From the NCBI RefSeq assembly GCF_002735305.1, contig NZ_PDYG01000014.1, forward strand, positions 1-64,000: a stretch of 64,000 bases of DNA, given 5' to 3'. How positions within the stretch are numbered: the stretch's first letter is position 1; each line of letters begins with the position of its first letter. Position numbers and translations under genes: made by a program. Below the pieces are notes generated by a model. That model was not told where the DNA came from. It did no database searches and saw only the letters and a program-made list of their open reading frames with translations. Of this stretch, positions 26,616-35,803 are shown in pieces. This DNA comes from Agathobacter ruminis (GTDB lineage Bacteria; Bacillota; Clostridia; Lachnospirales; Lachnospiraceae).

Positions 26616-26882
26616 ATGGTAAAGCAAGATGTAAAAATATCAAATCCAACCGGATTGCATTTGCGCCCGGCAGGAAACCTCTGCAAAGAGGCAATGAAAT
26701 TTAAATGCAAAGTCACATTTGAATATGACGGAGACAACTCCGCCAATGCCAAGAGCGTGTTATCCGTACTTGGCGCCTGCATCAAGAGCGGGACAACCAT
26801 CACTCTCTGCTGTGACGGAGAGGACGAAGAGATTGCACTCAGTGCCCTTGTCGCATATATCGAGAGCGGCCTCGGAGAATAG
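26616..26882 (+). CDS. HPr-family phosphocarrier protein
   Basis: 88 residues with the HPr fold signature: the phosphorylatable His15 in TGLHLRPAG and a Ser47 in NAKSVLSVLGA equivalent to the regulatory Ser46 of Firmicute HPr. Its cysteines (22, 31 and a CC near 65 among others) are more numerous than in standard PTS HPr, and the linker before Ser47 (NSANAKS) differs from the usual. No enzyme I gene is adjacent. It may be the PTS phosphocarrier or a Crh-like regulator. GAGATTTTTGG precedes the ATG; the exopolysaccharide genes begin 15 bp on, so it could link sugar status to their synthesis. Confidence 0.85.
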   Translation: MVKQDVKISNPTGLHLRPAGNLCKEAMKFKCKVTFEYDGDNSANAKSVLSVLGACIKSGTTITLCCDGEDEEIALSALVAYIESGLGE

Positions 26883-26896
26883 AAAGGTAACAAATC

Positions 26897-28258
26897 ATGA
26901 AAGAACAATATAAGCATTTGCTGAATTTTGTGGCAAATCTCATCACGCTGGGATTTCACGGCGTGATGTTTGCGATTGTTTGGTACAATTATTATGCAAA
27001 CTGGGTGAGTGAGAACCCAATCGTGCCGTTCTTCCGTCGAGGAAACTGGGCAATCATCGGCCTGTATGTGCTGATTGTATTCTTCTTTACAAAGGTGCTT
27101 GGTGGCTACCGCGTCGGATATGTGCGTGTAGGAGACATCATTCTCTCCTGTGTGCTCGCTCTCGTAATGGCCAATGTGGTCGCTTATTTCGAGCTGTGTC
27201 TGGTATGGCGTGATTATGTCGATGCCATTCCGCTTGCCGATGTGGCGGGAATCGAGATTTGCTTTTCGATTCTTTGGAATCTGATTGTCCGTAAAGTATA
27301 CAAATCCATGTACCCTCCGCGCCAGATGATATTGGTATACGGTGATTACTCCCCGAGTGATCTGATTGCCAAGATCAACGGTCGCAGAGACAAATACAAC
27401 ATCTGCGCGACCATCAGCTACCGTGAATTGGGATTCGTGGAAATCTGCAAGGAAATCCAAAAATTTCAGGCCGTGGTCTTAAACGACCTGCCGGGCGAGG
27501 TGCGCAATGATTTGCTCAAATTCTGTTATGAGCGGGGCATCCGTGTTTACTGTACGCCGAAGATTTCGGATATTATGTTCCGCGCTGCAGATGACATTCA
27601 TTTGTTTGACACACCGCTGTATCTCTTCCGCAATCAGGGACTGACCATCGACCAGCGCTTCGTCAAGCGTATCATGGACATTGTGATTTCCCTTGTGGGA
27701 ATTGTCATTGCCTCTCCGTTTATGCTCCTGATTGCATTATGCATCAAGCTGTATGACCGCGGACCGGTCTTTTATACGCAGGAGCGCCTGACAAGGGACG
27801 GCAAGATTTTTAAGATTTTGAAATTCCGCAGTATGAAGGTGGCAAAGCCGGATGACGAAGCGCATATCACGATGAAGGATGATGACCGCGTCACCCCGAT
27901 CGGCAAGATTATCCGCAATATTCATTTTGACGAGCTGCCACAGTTGTTTAATATTTTGATTGGAGAAATGTCTTTCGTCGGTCCGAGACCAGAGTGGAAG
28001 ATGACAACCGACCAGTATACGGAGTCCGTGCCGGAATTCAAATTCCGATTAAAAGTCAAAGCAGGACTGACCGGATATGCACAGGTTTTTGGGAAGTATA
28101 ATACGACACCATACGACAAAGTAAAGCTTGATTTAACATATATCGAAAACTACTCCGTATGGCTTGATATCAAGATTATTCTTTTGACCATCAAGATTTT
28201 GTTCCAAAAAGAAAATACAGAGGGAATTGACAGCAATCAAACGACTGCTCTTAAATAA
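26897..28258 (+). CDS. Initiating sugar-1-phosphate transferase (WbaP/EpsL-type)
   Basis: Transfers a sugar phosphate from a nucleotide sugar to undecaprenyl phosphate, starting repeat-unit synthesis. 453 residues: four N-terminal helices (about 10-135), a cytosolic nucleotide-binding-like domain (about 140-250), a helix, then the catalytic sugar-transferase domain from about 255 with VKRIMDIVISLVGIVIASPF, KILKFRSMK, DELPQLFNILIGEMSFVGPR and KAGLTGYAQVFGKYN. The preferred sugar cannot be read. It starts 15 bp after the HPr gene and is the first gene of the glycan block. A second such transferase is at 34362. Confidence 0.92.
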   Translation: MKEQYKHLLNFVANLITLGFHGVMFAIVWYNYYANWVSENPIVPFFRRGNWAIIGLYVLIVFFFTKVLGGYRVGYVRVGDIILSCVLALVMANVVAYFELCLVWRDYVDAIPLADVAGIEICFSILWNLIVRKVYKSMYPPRQMILVYGDYSPSDLIAKINGRRDKYNICATISYRELGFVEICKEIQKFQAVVLNDLPGEVRNDLLKFCYERGIRVYCTPKISDIMFRAADDIHLFDTPLYLFRNQGLTIDQRFVKRIMDIVISLVGIVIASPFMLLIALCIKLYDRGPVFYTQERLTRDGKIFKILKFRSMKVAKPDDEAHITMKDDDRVTPIGKIIRNIHFDELPQLFNILIGEMSFVGPRPEWKMTTDQYTESVPEFKFRLKVKAGLTGYAQVFGKYNTTPYDKVKLDLTYIENYSVWLDIKIILLTIKILFQKENTEGIDSNQTTALK

Positions 28259-28261
28259 AAC

Positions 28262-29284
28262 ATGAAAATTTTAACTTTAATTTTACCAACTTACAATGCA
28301 CAGAAGTTTCTGGATAAAGGGCTTACATCAATGATTTTGCCTGCTGAGTGGATGGAGAAGCTGGAGGTCATCGTGGTCAACGATGGCTCAAGCGACAACT
28401 CCGCCGAGGTGGCACAGCAATATGTCGACCGCTATCCGGGGACTTTTTGCATTTTAAACAAACAAAACGGCGGACACGGTTCCGGCATCAATGCCGGTGT
28501 CAAGGCCGCCAGAGGACGCTATTTCAAAGTGATTGACGCAGATGACTGGGTGGATACGGATGCACTGATGCAGACCATGCAGATCCTCGAACAGGAGCCA
28601 CCGGTTGATGCGCTGATTCAAAGCTATCGCACGCATGATATCAGCACCAGCCCGGCTACGGTCAAGACCATCGCCGTCGCACCACCTTCGCAGGAGCAGA
28701 CCGTATACAGTTTAGAGGAGCTGATGGACGGCCCGTATTGTACGAATTGCATGACCTTTCACGGCCTGACATACCGGACTGATTTTTATCGCAACCAGCA
28801 TTATGATATGCCGGAGCATGTCTTTTATGAGGATCAGGAATATTCGACAATTCCACTTTGCAGAGCACAGACATTGCGTGTACTGGATCTGCCGTTGTAT
28901 GAATATCGCATCGGTGATGTGAACCAGAGTGTATCAAGCGCCAGCATGCTTAAGCGACTCGATCATTTCCTGACGGTGGAACGCCGGATGCTTGCCTTTG
29001 AGCCGAATCTGATTGATTGTCCGGATGGCGCATACGCCTTTTGGGAACATAAGATGTCAAAGTTTTTGACTGACATCTATCGCGTGATGCTGATCCGCAG
29101 CAAGGATAAGCGCATTTATCGCAATGCGGCAGAGAACCTGACGCAGGAAGTGCGTAACGCATCGGAGTCGCTGTACCAGCGTATTCTACCGAAATATGAA
29201 ATTTTTAAAAAGCTCAATCGGCTGCATGTGTCGGATCGCATGTTTACCTTCATGCTTCGACTGCGCAGACACAAATCCAATTAA
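28262..29284 (+). CDS. Glycosyltransferase family 2
   Basis: 340-residue cytoplasmic GT-A enzyme that adds a sugar to the growing lipid-linked unit. The N-terminus (ILTLILPTYNAQKFLDKGL) and LEVIVVNDGSSDNSAEVA give the nucleotide-binding half, NGGHGSGINAGVKAARG and the metal-binding DADDW (about 95-99) the donor site. There are no membrane helices. It begins 3 bp after the sugar transferase stop codon, so translation is coupled. Donor and acceptor cannot be told from sequence. Confidence 0.9.
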   Translation: MKILTLILPTYNAQKFLDKGLTSMILPAEWMEKLEVIVVNDGSSDNSAEVAQQYVDRYPGTFCILNKQNGGHGSGINAGVKAARGRYFKVIDADDWVDTDALMQTMQILEQEPPVDALIQSYRTHDISTSPATVKTIAVAPPSQEQTVYSLEELMDGPYCTNCMTFHGLTYRTDFYRNQHYDMPEHVFYEDQEYSTIPLCRAQTLRVLDLPLYEYRIGDVNQSVSSASMLKRLDHFLTVERRMLAFEPNLIDCPDGAYAFWEHKMSKFLTDIYRVMLIRSKDKRIYRNAAENLTQEVRNASESLYQRILPKYEIFKKLNRLHVSDRMFTFMLRLRRHKSN

Positions 29285-29296
29285 GGGAACAAAACA

Positions 29297-30562
29297 GTGG
29301 TAGAAAATATGAAAGCAAAAAAAGTATGTATTATCTCGATGGGATATATGTGGTTCCCGGTGGAATCCGGGCCGTCGCGTTTCTTTCAGATCGCGCAGAC
29401 CTTTGTAAACAGCGGTTATGAAGTGGAAGTCATCACAACCGACTTTCAGCATTTCAAAAAAGCAAAGCGCAATACGACACAGATTATGCAACAGAATTAT
29501 CCGTTTGCAATCACCTTTATCGAGACCAAACCGTACAAGAAAAATGTCGGTGTACAGCGCGTAATCAGCAATCGCGGTGTAGCCAAGCGGTTGAAACAAT
29601 ATTTAAATCAGCATATAACAGAATACGATGCGGTTTACTGCAGTATCCCGGCCAACAATGTCGCGGCTGTCGCATCGGAAATCTGCAAGGCACATCAGGT
29701 GCCGTTCATCGTCGATATCGAGGATTTGTGGCCGGAGGCGATGAGTATGGTCGTCAAGAATGACAGACTGCGCAAAATCCTCTTTCACGGATTCCAGCGG
29801 GATGCCGAGACTACCTACCGCAATTGTGTGGCCGCAATCGGTACCTCCGAGGATTACACCGCGCGAGCAGTACAATACAACCATCGCGATTTGCCGATGG
29901 AGACGGTTTATGTCGGATGCAATCTGGCTGACTTCGACGGCGGTGTGGCGATTCATCAGCAGGAGGTCATCAAGCCGGACGATGAATTCTGGCTCACCTA
30001 TGCCGGTTCCATCAGTACGAGCTATGACATCAAAAATGTCATCGACGCAGTCAGCCTTTGCAATCAGACGCTGGGAGAGAGCGCCGCTAAAAAGGTGCAT
30101 CTGCAGATACTGGGTACCGGATCCGAGAAGGAGATGCTCGAAGCCTATGTAAAAGAACAGCATATGGAATATGTGCATTTCTGGGGCTTTACCGCATACC
30201 CGCGCATGGCAGCCGCATTGGCAAACAGTGATGTGGTGATCAACTCATTTGTCAAAGGGGCACCGCAAAGTATCGTAAACAAAGTCGGCGATTACCTTGC
30301 TTCGGGCAAGCCGATGATCAATACACTTGAGAATCCGGTTTTCTGCCGGCTGGTAGACAAATATCAATTCGGAATCAATGTGGAGCCGGGCAAACCGGAA
30401 CCGTTAAAAGAAGCAATTTTGGAGTATTATCAGGATCAAAACGCTGCAGTACTTGCAGGTCGCAATGCGCGTCAGCTTGCCGAAACCAGGTTTGACCGCA
30501 AGACCAGCTATCAAAAGATTGTGGAGGTGACTTCATGCGCGATCGACGGAAAGTTCTGTTAA
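29297..30562 (+). CDS. Glycosyltransferase family 4
   Basis: 421-residue GT-B fold enzyme. The N-terminal domain contains MWFPVESGPSRFFQIAQTFV and VDIEDLWPEAM; the C-terminal donor domain has YAGSISTSYDIKNVIDA (about 235), WGFTAYPRMAAALANSDVVI and the loop GAPQSIVNKVGDYLASGKP near 320 that corresponds to the usual E-x7-E region. The start is GTG 29297, with AAGGGA eight bases upstream; ATG 29309 is too far. It overlaps the next gene by 28 bp. Confidence 0.85.
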   Translation: MVENMKAKKVCIISMGYMWFPVESGPSRFFQIAQTFVNSGYEVEVITTDFQHFKKAKRNTTQIMQQNYPFAITFIETKPYKKNVGVQRVISNRGVAKRLKQYLNQHITEYDAVYCSIPANNVAAVASEICKAHQVPFIVDIEDLWPEAMSMVVKNDRLRKILFHGFQRDAETTYRNCVAAIGTSEDYTARAVQYNHRDLPMETVYVGCNLADFDGGVAIHQQEVIKPDDEFWLTYAGSISTSYDIKNVIDAVSLCNQTLGESAAKKVHLQILGTGSEKEMLEAYVKEQHMEYVHFWGFTAYPRMAAALANSDVVINSFVKGAPQSIVNKVGDYLASGKPMINTLENPVFCRLVDKYQFGINVEPGKPEPLKEAILEYYQDQNAAVLAGRNARQLAETRFDRKTSYQKIVEVTSCAIDGKFC

Positions 30563-31632
30563 TTGCTACAACGCCATTCTTAAATGACGGATTAACAAAA
30601 ATTGAAATGGACGTGCTGAAATGTTTTGGGGATGAAATGGATTTTACGGTTGCCAGCCGGTTTGGCTATGGCAACGAAATCGGAACGGCATTGCTCAATG
30701 ATTCAAGACTTCATTGTGTCACGCTGCCGCCCAAGAAGAGTCTGTTTCGCTATCAGCGCGAAATCAGAGACCTGGTCGAGGAGGGAGACTATGATGTAGT
30801 CTATATCCACGGCAACAGCCCGATGATGTATTTCGAGGCCAGTCCGGCCAGGAAAGCGGGCGCGAAACTTGTGGTGACACATTGTCATAATTCCAAATCC
30901 GACTTCCCGAGGCTGAGCCGGTTCCTGAAGAAGCGCTTCAACAGGAGCGTGGATGTCAAGATTGCGGTATCGCAGCTGGTGGCAGATTATGCTTACGACG
31001 GTCGTTCCGTCGTGACCATCTTAAACGGACCGGATATTTCAACATTCTCGTATGACGAGAAAAAGCGCGAAGACATCCGCAAAGAGCTCGGCTGGGAGAA
31101 GCAGTTTGTGGTCGGTCATGTCGGCCGCTTTACGGAGCAAAAAAACCATCGCAAGTTAATCGAAGTATTCGAAGCTCTGCATCGTCTGCGCGAGGATGCG
31201 AGACTCCTTTTGATCGGAGAAGGAGAGCTGGAAGCAGAGATTCGCGACCTGGTATATGAAAAGAATCTGAAAGAATGCGTCAACTTCTTTGGTGTAACCA
31301 AACAGGTTGCCGATTATTATAATGCCATGGATGTCATGGTGATGCCGAGTCTGCATGAAGGCCTCTGTCTGGTTGCAATGGAAGCACAGGCAAACGGACT
31401 GCCGCTTCTGATTGCGGATACCTTTGCGGAAGAGACACTTGCGACAGCAAGTGCCTACAGCATCGCATTGGATGCGCCGGCTGAGGAATGGGCAAAAGAA
31501 ATTACTGAAAAAATGAACCTGAAGCGCCGTGACAATGCGGCGCAACTGAAAGAAAAGGGTCTCGACTGGACTGTCATGATGCAGACCATCGGTACCATTC
31601 TGGAAGGAAAGAGTGAATTTGCAAGAAGATAA
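30535..31632 (+). CDS. Glycosyltransferase family 4 (EpsF-like)
   Basis: 365-residue GT-B enzyme. VVTHCHNSKSDFP is typical of EpsF/capsular transferases; VGHVGRFTEQKNHRKLIEVF opens the donor domain at about 187 and EGLCLVAMEAQANGLPLL (about 280) is the E-x7-E motif that holds the nucleotide sugar. A strong GGAGGTGACTTC ribosome site sits inside the end of the previous gene. The next gene starts at GTG 31613, inside its C-terminus. A cytoplasmic step in repeat-unit assembly is inferred. Confidence 0.9.
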   Translation: MRDRRKVLLIATTPFLNDGLTKIEMDVLKCFGDEMDFTVASRFGYGNEIGTALLNDSRLHCVTLPPKKSLFRYQREIRDLVEEGDYDVVYIHGNSPMMYFEASPARKAGAKLVVTHCHNSKSDFPRLSRFLKKRFNRSVDVKIAVSQLVADYAYDGRSVVTILNGPDISTFSYDEKKREDIRKELGWEKQFVVGHVGRFTEQKNHRKLIEVFEALHRLREDARLLLIGEGELEAEIRDLVYEKNLKECVNFFGVTKQVADYYNAMDVMVMPSLHEGLCLVAMEAQANGLPLLIADTFAEETLATASAYSIALDAPAEEWAKEITEKMNLKRRDNAAQLKEKGLDWTVMMQTIGTILEGKSEFARR

Positions 31633-33172
31633 TAAGCAAAAAAAGCAACAATTGCATAAAATCTGGTTCGAGCTGGTACTGCTGGTGACGACACTCATTG
31701 TGGTAACCATTGTCTTTGTCGGCAGAGACCGGTTTGTATCCACATTTTTGAATCTCAAAGGGGATCATATTGTTGTTGCACAGGCAGGCGGGGCACCGAA
31801 GCTGTCCGGATATGGCAGTGTCTGTGTCAAAACAGATGATCTCGATGGCACAAACGGACGCTCCTCTTTACAGACGGAGGCGTCCATTGTCTGTCAGCCA
31901 CAGGTTGCACTTGAACCGGGTGATTATTATATTCATCTGCAGGGACATACCGGAGATGAGACGGTACACAGCGGTGGTGCCCTGAAGGTGCTGATTGGAA
32001 ATCAAAAGAAGACCTGTATTCTCTCCAATGAGGAGATGGAATATTATTTTTACCTGAATCTGTCAGAGCCGGTCACGGAGCTTTATATGAGCTGGTCCAA
32101 TGACCAATCGATGCCGGTGATTTCGGATTTTCAGGTTATTAAATTAGTAGATGGGACAGATGTGTCTGCGCTGAAGCAGGGTGCATTTCATCCGAATGCA
32201 AAAGTCAAAAATGCTTCTTTGACGCAGGAGCAGTCTTTGTGCGAACTGGCAACCGATATGGTTGCTGCCGGCACGACACTCTATTATGCGACGGACAAAT
32301 CGATTTATGCCTATGATGCCGCGACACAAAAGAGCAAACCGCAACTCGTGGCTACCATGTCGAATCCTGTCCTGCAATTACAATATGACAGCAAAAACAG
32401 CGAATTGATTGCTCTGCTTGAAAGCGGTGTTGCAACCGTATCGACGAAGAACGGTGCAATTGCAGAGCTCGGCGGTTATCATTTCAAAGGCGCGGTCAAC
32501 GAGCTGACCATCGCGGGCAATCTGTGGTTTGCAGTCGAAGGGGAAGCCGGACTCGAAATCTTTTCAAGAGAAGGCAGCACGCTGACCAGACTATCCGCAT
32601 TGCAGGAACAGTATGATTTTGCATTGCAGTCAGCAGTCTGTGTGGATGATTATTTATATATTTCAGCGGGAAGCCGTATTCTGATTTATGCGGTTGCAGA
32701 TCCGTCACATCCGTATTATATGGGACGCATCACCACAGCCGGAGTGGTTGGCACGATGGAAGCCAAAGATGAGAAGCTTTATGTGGCAACCCAGCATGAT
32801 GATGTAACCTCTGCGCGCGGATACGAAGGCGCACCGGGATATGGCAGCGGCTATGGACTGCTGGTCTATGATATCACGCAGCGGGATCTGCCGGTAGTCA
32901 TCGACGGGTGGCGTATGGACGGTCTCGGAAACAAATCCTCCGGCCGCGTCGGCATCAAGACAGAGGGCAATCGTGTCTACCTGTCGCTCAAGGAATACGG
33001 CATTCATGCCCTGACCTTTGGATATGATGGGGTGGCGGATACCGATACCCTGATTCGACTGAAGGCACATCCGAAGGCCAAATTGACCAAAATCGTATCC
33101 TGCAACGGCAAGCTGTTTGTCATGGCACACGGCTTAGGCATCTTCGAAATGCAATATACGAAGGAGGACTAA
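31613..33172 (+). CDS. Membrane-anchored beta-propeller-like protein
   Basis: 519 residues. A short basic cytoplasmic segment is followed by one helix (about 17-37, FELVLLVTTLIVVTIVFVG), then a large exported part. Residues about 45-180 look like a beta-sandwich (GDYYIHLQGHTGDETV); from about 205 to the end there are repeated blades of the LVIVD/propeller kind, e.g. TLYYATDKSIYAYDA, YLYISAGSRILIYAVADPS, YGLLVYDITQRDLPVVID. No catalytic motif is visible. GTG 31613 overlaps the glycosyltransferase end by 20 bp. A glycan-binding or assembly role outside the membrane is only inferred from the neighbours. Confidence 0.75.
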   Translation: MNLQEDNKQKKQQLHKIWFELVLLVTTLIVVTIVFVGRDRFVSTFLNLKGDHIVVAQAGGAPKLSGYGSVCVKTDDLDGTNGRSSLQTEASIVCQPQVALEPGDYYIHLQGHTGDETVHSGGALKVLIGNQKKTCILSNEEMEYYFYLNLSEPVTELYMSWSNDQSMPVISDFQVIKLVDGTDVSALKQGAFHPNAKVKNASLTQEQSLCELATDMVAAGTTLYYATDKSIYAYDAATQKSKPQLVATMSNPVLQLQYDSKNSELIALLESGVATVSTKNGAIAELGGYHFKGAVNELTIAGNLWFAVEGEAGLEIFSREGSTLTRLSALQEQYDFALQSAVCVDDYLYISAGSRILIYAVADPSHPYYMGRITTAGVVGTMEAKDEKLYVATQHDDVTSARGYEGAPGYGSGYGLLVYDITQRDLPVVIDGWRMDGLGNKSSGRVGIKTEGNRVYLSLKEYGIHALTFGYDGVADTDTLIRLKAHPKAKLTKIVSCNGKLFVMAHGLGIFEMQYTKED

Positions 33173-33175
33173 GTC

Positions 33176-34378
33176 ATGGAACAAAGACAAATCGCAAACC
33201 GGATTTATTATTTTGCTTATATCCTCGCACTGTTCAATGCCGTGATGGTGCGGTCGTTTTTCGCATCGCATTTCGGCAAATTCATCAGCATCAATTATCT
33301 GATTGTCTGGGGACTGATCGGATTGCGCGAGTTTGTATTGCTTTGCAAAAAGCAATATCACAAATATACATGGGTGATGCTGCTGCTTGCAGCGGCGCTT
33401 GCGCTTCTTGTCATCAAAAACCAGACACCTGCGGCGGCCATCGAATTTGCAACGATTATTCCGCTTGCCTATTCGGCACGCAATTTGGAATTCCGTACAC
33501 TGGCAAAGATCACGGCCATTGTAGAGACCTGCCTTTTGGTATTTGTCATCGCCTGTGCACTGTTTGGTGTGATTGAGAATTATCGCATCGGGACCTATGA
33601 TATCTACGGAATCGAAAGCACCTCCCGCGTGCGCTGTTATCTGGGATTTTTGGGACCACTGTTCCCATTGACCTTTTATCTGAATATCGAGATGATGATT
33701 GTCTATCTGACAAAAGGAAAGCTGCGCGCATGGCATGCGATTATGCTGCTCGCCGGCGCCTGTGCCATCTTTCTGGCGACAGAAGGCAGACTGTGCTTTC
33801 TACTTTCGGTGGCAACTGTCATCTTTGGATGGGGATATTCCCTGTGGTGTATGAGGACGCCGATACCGGAGGGCAGCAAAGCCGAACAGATCTGGCTTGG
33901 CATTGCAACCATCTTTTTCCCGGTGATGCTCGTATTCTCGGTAGCCGTATCCTATTTTTACAATGGAGAAATCGGCCTGCTTGCAAAAATCAACAGCCTG
34001 CTCGAGGGTCGTCTGCGCCTGGCGCATGACGGATTCACAAGTTTTGGTGTTTCCTTGCTGGGCAACCGCATCGAGATGTTCGGTCAGGGACTGAGCACGA
34101 CGGGACAGGTACGCACCGCCGGTTACAACTGGGTGGACAATGCGTGGATGAACATCCTGTTTCGTTATGGCATATTGTTTACAGGCGCGGTATGTGCATT
34201 GTACAGCCGCCTGATGTATGCGCTTGCCAGAAAGCGCGATTATTTTACAATCGTATTGTTTTTGCTGATTGGCATGCAGATGCTGATCGACGACTGTAAT
34301 CTGATGTATTACTGGAATGGATTGCTACTGATGCTGGCAATGTATTCTTTTGGAGGAAATGATGTATCGAAAGATTAA
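33176..34378 (+). CDS. Wzy-like polysaccharide polymerase
   Basis: 400-residue integral membrane protein with about eleven helices and one large external loop (about 265-315) containing RLRLAHDGFTSFGVSLLG, followed by VDNAWMNILFRYG, the pattern of O-antigen ligase/polymerase family members. It starts 3 bp after the propeller gene behind AAGGAGGA and overlaps the next gene by 17 bp. It would polymerise lipid-linked repeat units flipped by a Wzx such as the one at 17908. Wzy sequences are poorly conserved, so this rests on topology, loop motif and position. Confidence 0.75.
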   Translation: MEQRQIANRIYYFAYILALFNAVMVRSFFASHFGKFISINYLIVWGLIGLREFVLLCKKQYHKYTWVMLLLAAALALLVIKNQTPAAAIEFATIIPLAYSARNLEFRTLAKITAIVETCLLVFVIACALFGVIENYRIGTYDIYGIESTSRVRCYLGFLGPLFPLTFYLNIEMMIVYLTKGKLRAWHAIMLLAGACAIFLATEGRLCFLLSVATVIFGWGYSLWCMRTPIPEGSKAEQIWLGIATIFFPVMLVFSVAVSYFYNGEIGLLAKINSLLEGRLRLAHDGFTSFGVSLLGNRIEMFGQGLSTTGQVRTAGYNWVDNAWMNILFRYGILFTGAVCALYSRLMYALARKRDYFTIVLFLLIGMQMLIDDCNLMYYWNGLLLMLAMYSFGGNDVSKD

Positions 34379-35792
34379 TTCCGGATGGCTCAAACACTGG
34401 GATTTCGAGTTGTTTGACATCGTCTGTATGGAAATTGCACTGATTATTGCATATCTGTACCGCAAGCCGCAGAATCTGATGCAGATGTATATGCGCATCA
34501 GCCTGCTTCTGGTGCTCTTTGCGATTGCAGTCGATTTCTTTACCAAGAATTATGAAAATATCATACAGCGTACCAAATGGATTGAACTGTGGGCGGTCAT
34601 CAAGCATATCACGATCATCCATATGGTACTCCTGATTTATATGTATCTGTCGCGCGAAATCGATGCGTTCTCACGAACCATCTTCCTGTTGTCGTGGGGA
34701 ATCTCGATTTTCCTTTGCTATGGAGAGCGTGTGGTCTGGAAAAAGATTGTGCGTTACAATCTGACCAAAGAAAAGAACCAGGCCAATATGCTTTTGATCA
34801 GTGACAATGAGCGCGTGGCGGAATGCGTCAAATCCCTGCGCATCAAGCCGTACCGCGGCTTCAAAATCTGCGCGGTGGCACTGCTTCATGAGCAGCTGCC
34901 GGACGGACGCATCGATGCAAACATCCCGATTCTCTATGGCCGCGATGTCATGCTCGAATACATCCGTCAGAACGTCGTCGACGAAGTCTTCATCGATGCC
35001 TATCAGAGCAAGCAGGAATTAAGCGAGCTGACAGACATCTTCCTGAGCACGGGAATCACGGTTCATATCGGCACCGGATACCTGCCGAAAAACATGCCAA
35101 ACCAGCTGATTGAAAAGATTGGTGCAGAGACCGCAATCACCACTTCACTGCAGGTGGCACAGGAGTGGAAATTGACAGTCAAACGATTAGTTGATATAAT
35201 AGGTGGCTTGGTAGGAGTAATTTTTACAGGCATACTCTGCCTGTTCGTCGTACCTGCCATCAAGATCGTGGATCCGGGTCCGGTATTCTTCAAACAGAAG
35301 CGTGTCGGCAAGGGTGGACGCGTCTTTCATATATACAAATTCCGCACCATGTATGTGGATGCCGAAGCGCGTAAAGCGGAACTCATGGCGCAAAATGAGA
35401 TGAAGGGTCTGATGTTCAAAATGGAAAATGACCCACGCATCATCGGAAGCGAAAAAGGACCGGGCAAAGGCCTCGGCAACTTCCTGCGCAAGACAAGCAT
35501 CGACGAATTCCCACAGTTCGTCAACATCTTAAAAGGCGACATGAGCCTGGTAGGCACACGTCCGCCTACACTCTCGGAATACGAGCAGTACAGCCTGCAC
35601 CACAAGGTGCGTCTGTCCATGAAACCGGGCCTGACCGGCATGTGGCAGGTCAGCGGTCGCAGCAATATCACAGACTTCGAGGAGGTCATCCGCCTCGATG
35701 AGAAGTATCTGCAGCGCTGGAGCCTGCGGCTGGATGTGAAGATTCTGTTTAAGACTGTGGGTGTTGTGCTAGGGAAAAGAGGATCAAAGTAG
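34362..35792 (+). CDS. Second initiating sugar-1-phosphate transferase
   Basis: 476-residue polyprenyl glycosylphosphotransferase: N-terminal helices (about 17-140), a middle nucleotide-binding-like domain with ADIFLSTGITVHIGTGY-type sequence, one helix, and the catalytic domain from about 270 (VKRLVDIIGGLVGVIF, FKQKRVGKGGRVFHIYKFRT, RKTSIDEFPQFVNILKGDM, GTRPPT, MKPGLTGMWQVSGRS). It differs clearly from the one at 26897 and so probably uses a different sugar or primes a second polymer. The ATG at 34362 has GGAGG five bases before it. It is the last gene before the sequence turns A+T-rich. Confidence 0.92.
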   Translation: MYRKINSGWLKHWDFELFDIVCMEIALIIAYLYRKPQNLMQMYMRISLLLVLFAIAVDFFTKNYENIIQRTKWIELWAVIKHITIIHMVLLIYMYLSREIDAFSRTIFLLSWGISIFLCYGERVVWKKIVRYNLTKEKNQANMLLISDNERVAECVKSLRIKPYRGFKICAVALLHEQLPDGRIDANIPILYGRDVMLEYIRQNVVDEVFIDAYQSKQELSELTDIFLSTGITVHIGTGYLPKNMPNQLIEKIGAETAITTSLQVAQEWKLTVKRLVDIIGGLVGVIFTGILCLFVVPAIKIVDPGPVFFKQKRVGKGGRVFHIYKFRTMYVDAEARKAELMAQNEMKGLMFKMENDPRIIGSEKGPGKGLGNFLRKTSIDEFPQFVNILKGDMSLVGTRPPTLSEYEQYSLHHKVRLSMKPGLTGMWQVSGRSNITDFEEVIRLDEKYLQRWSLRLDVKILFKTVGVVLGKRGSK

Positions 35793-35803
35793 AGGTTAGA
35801 GTT

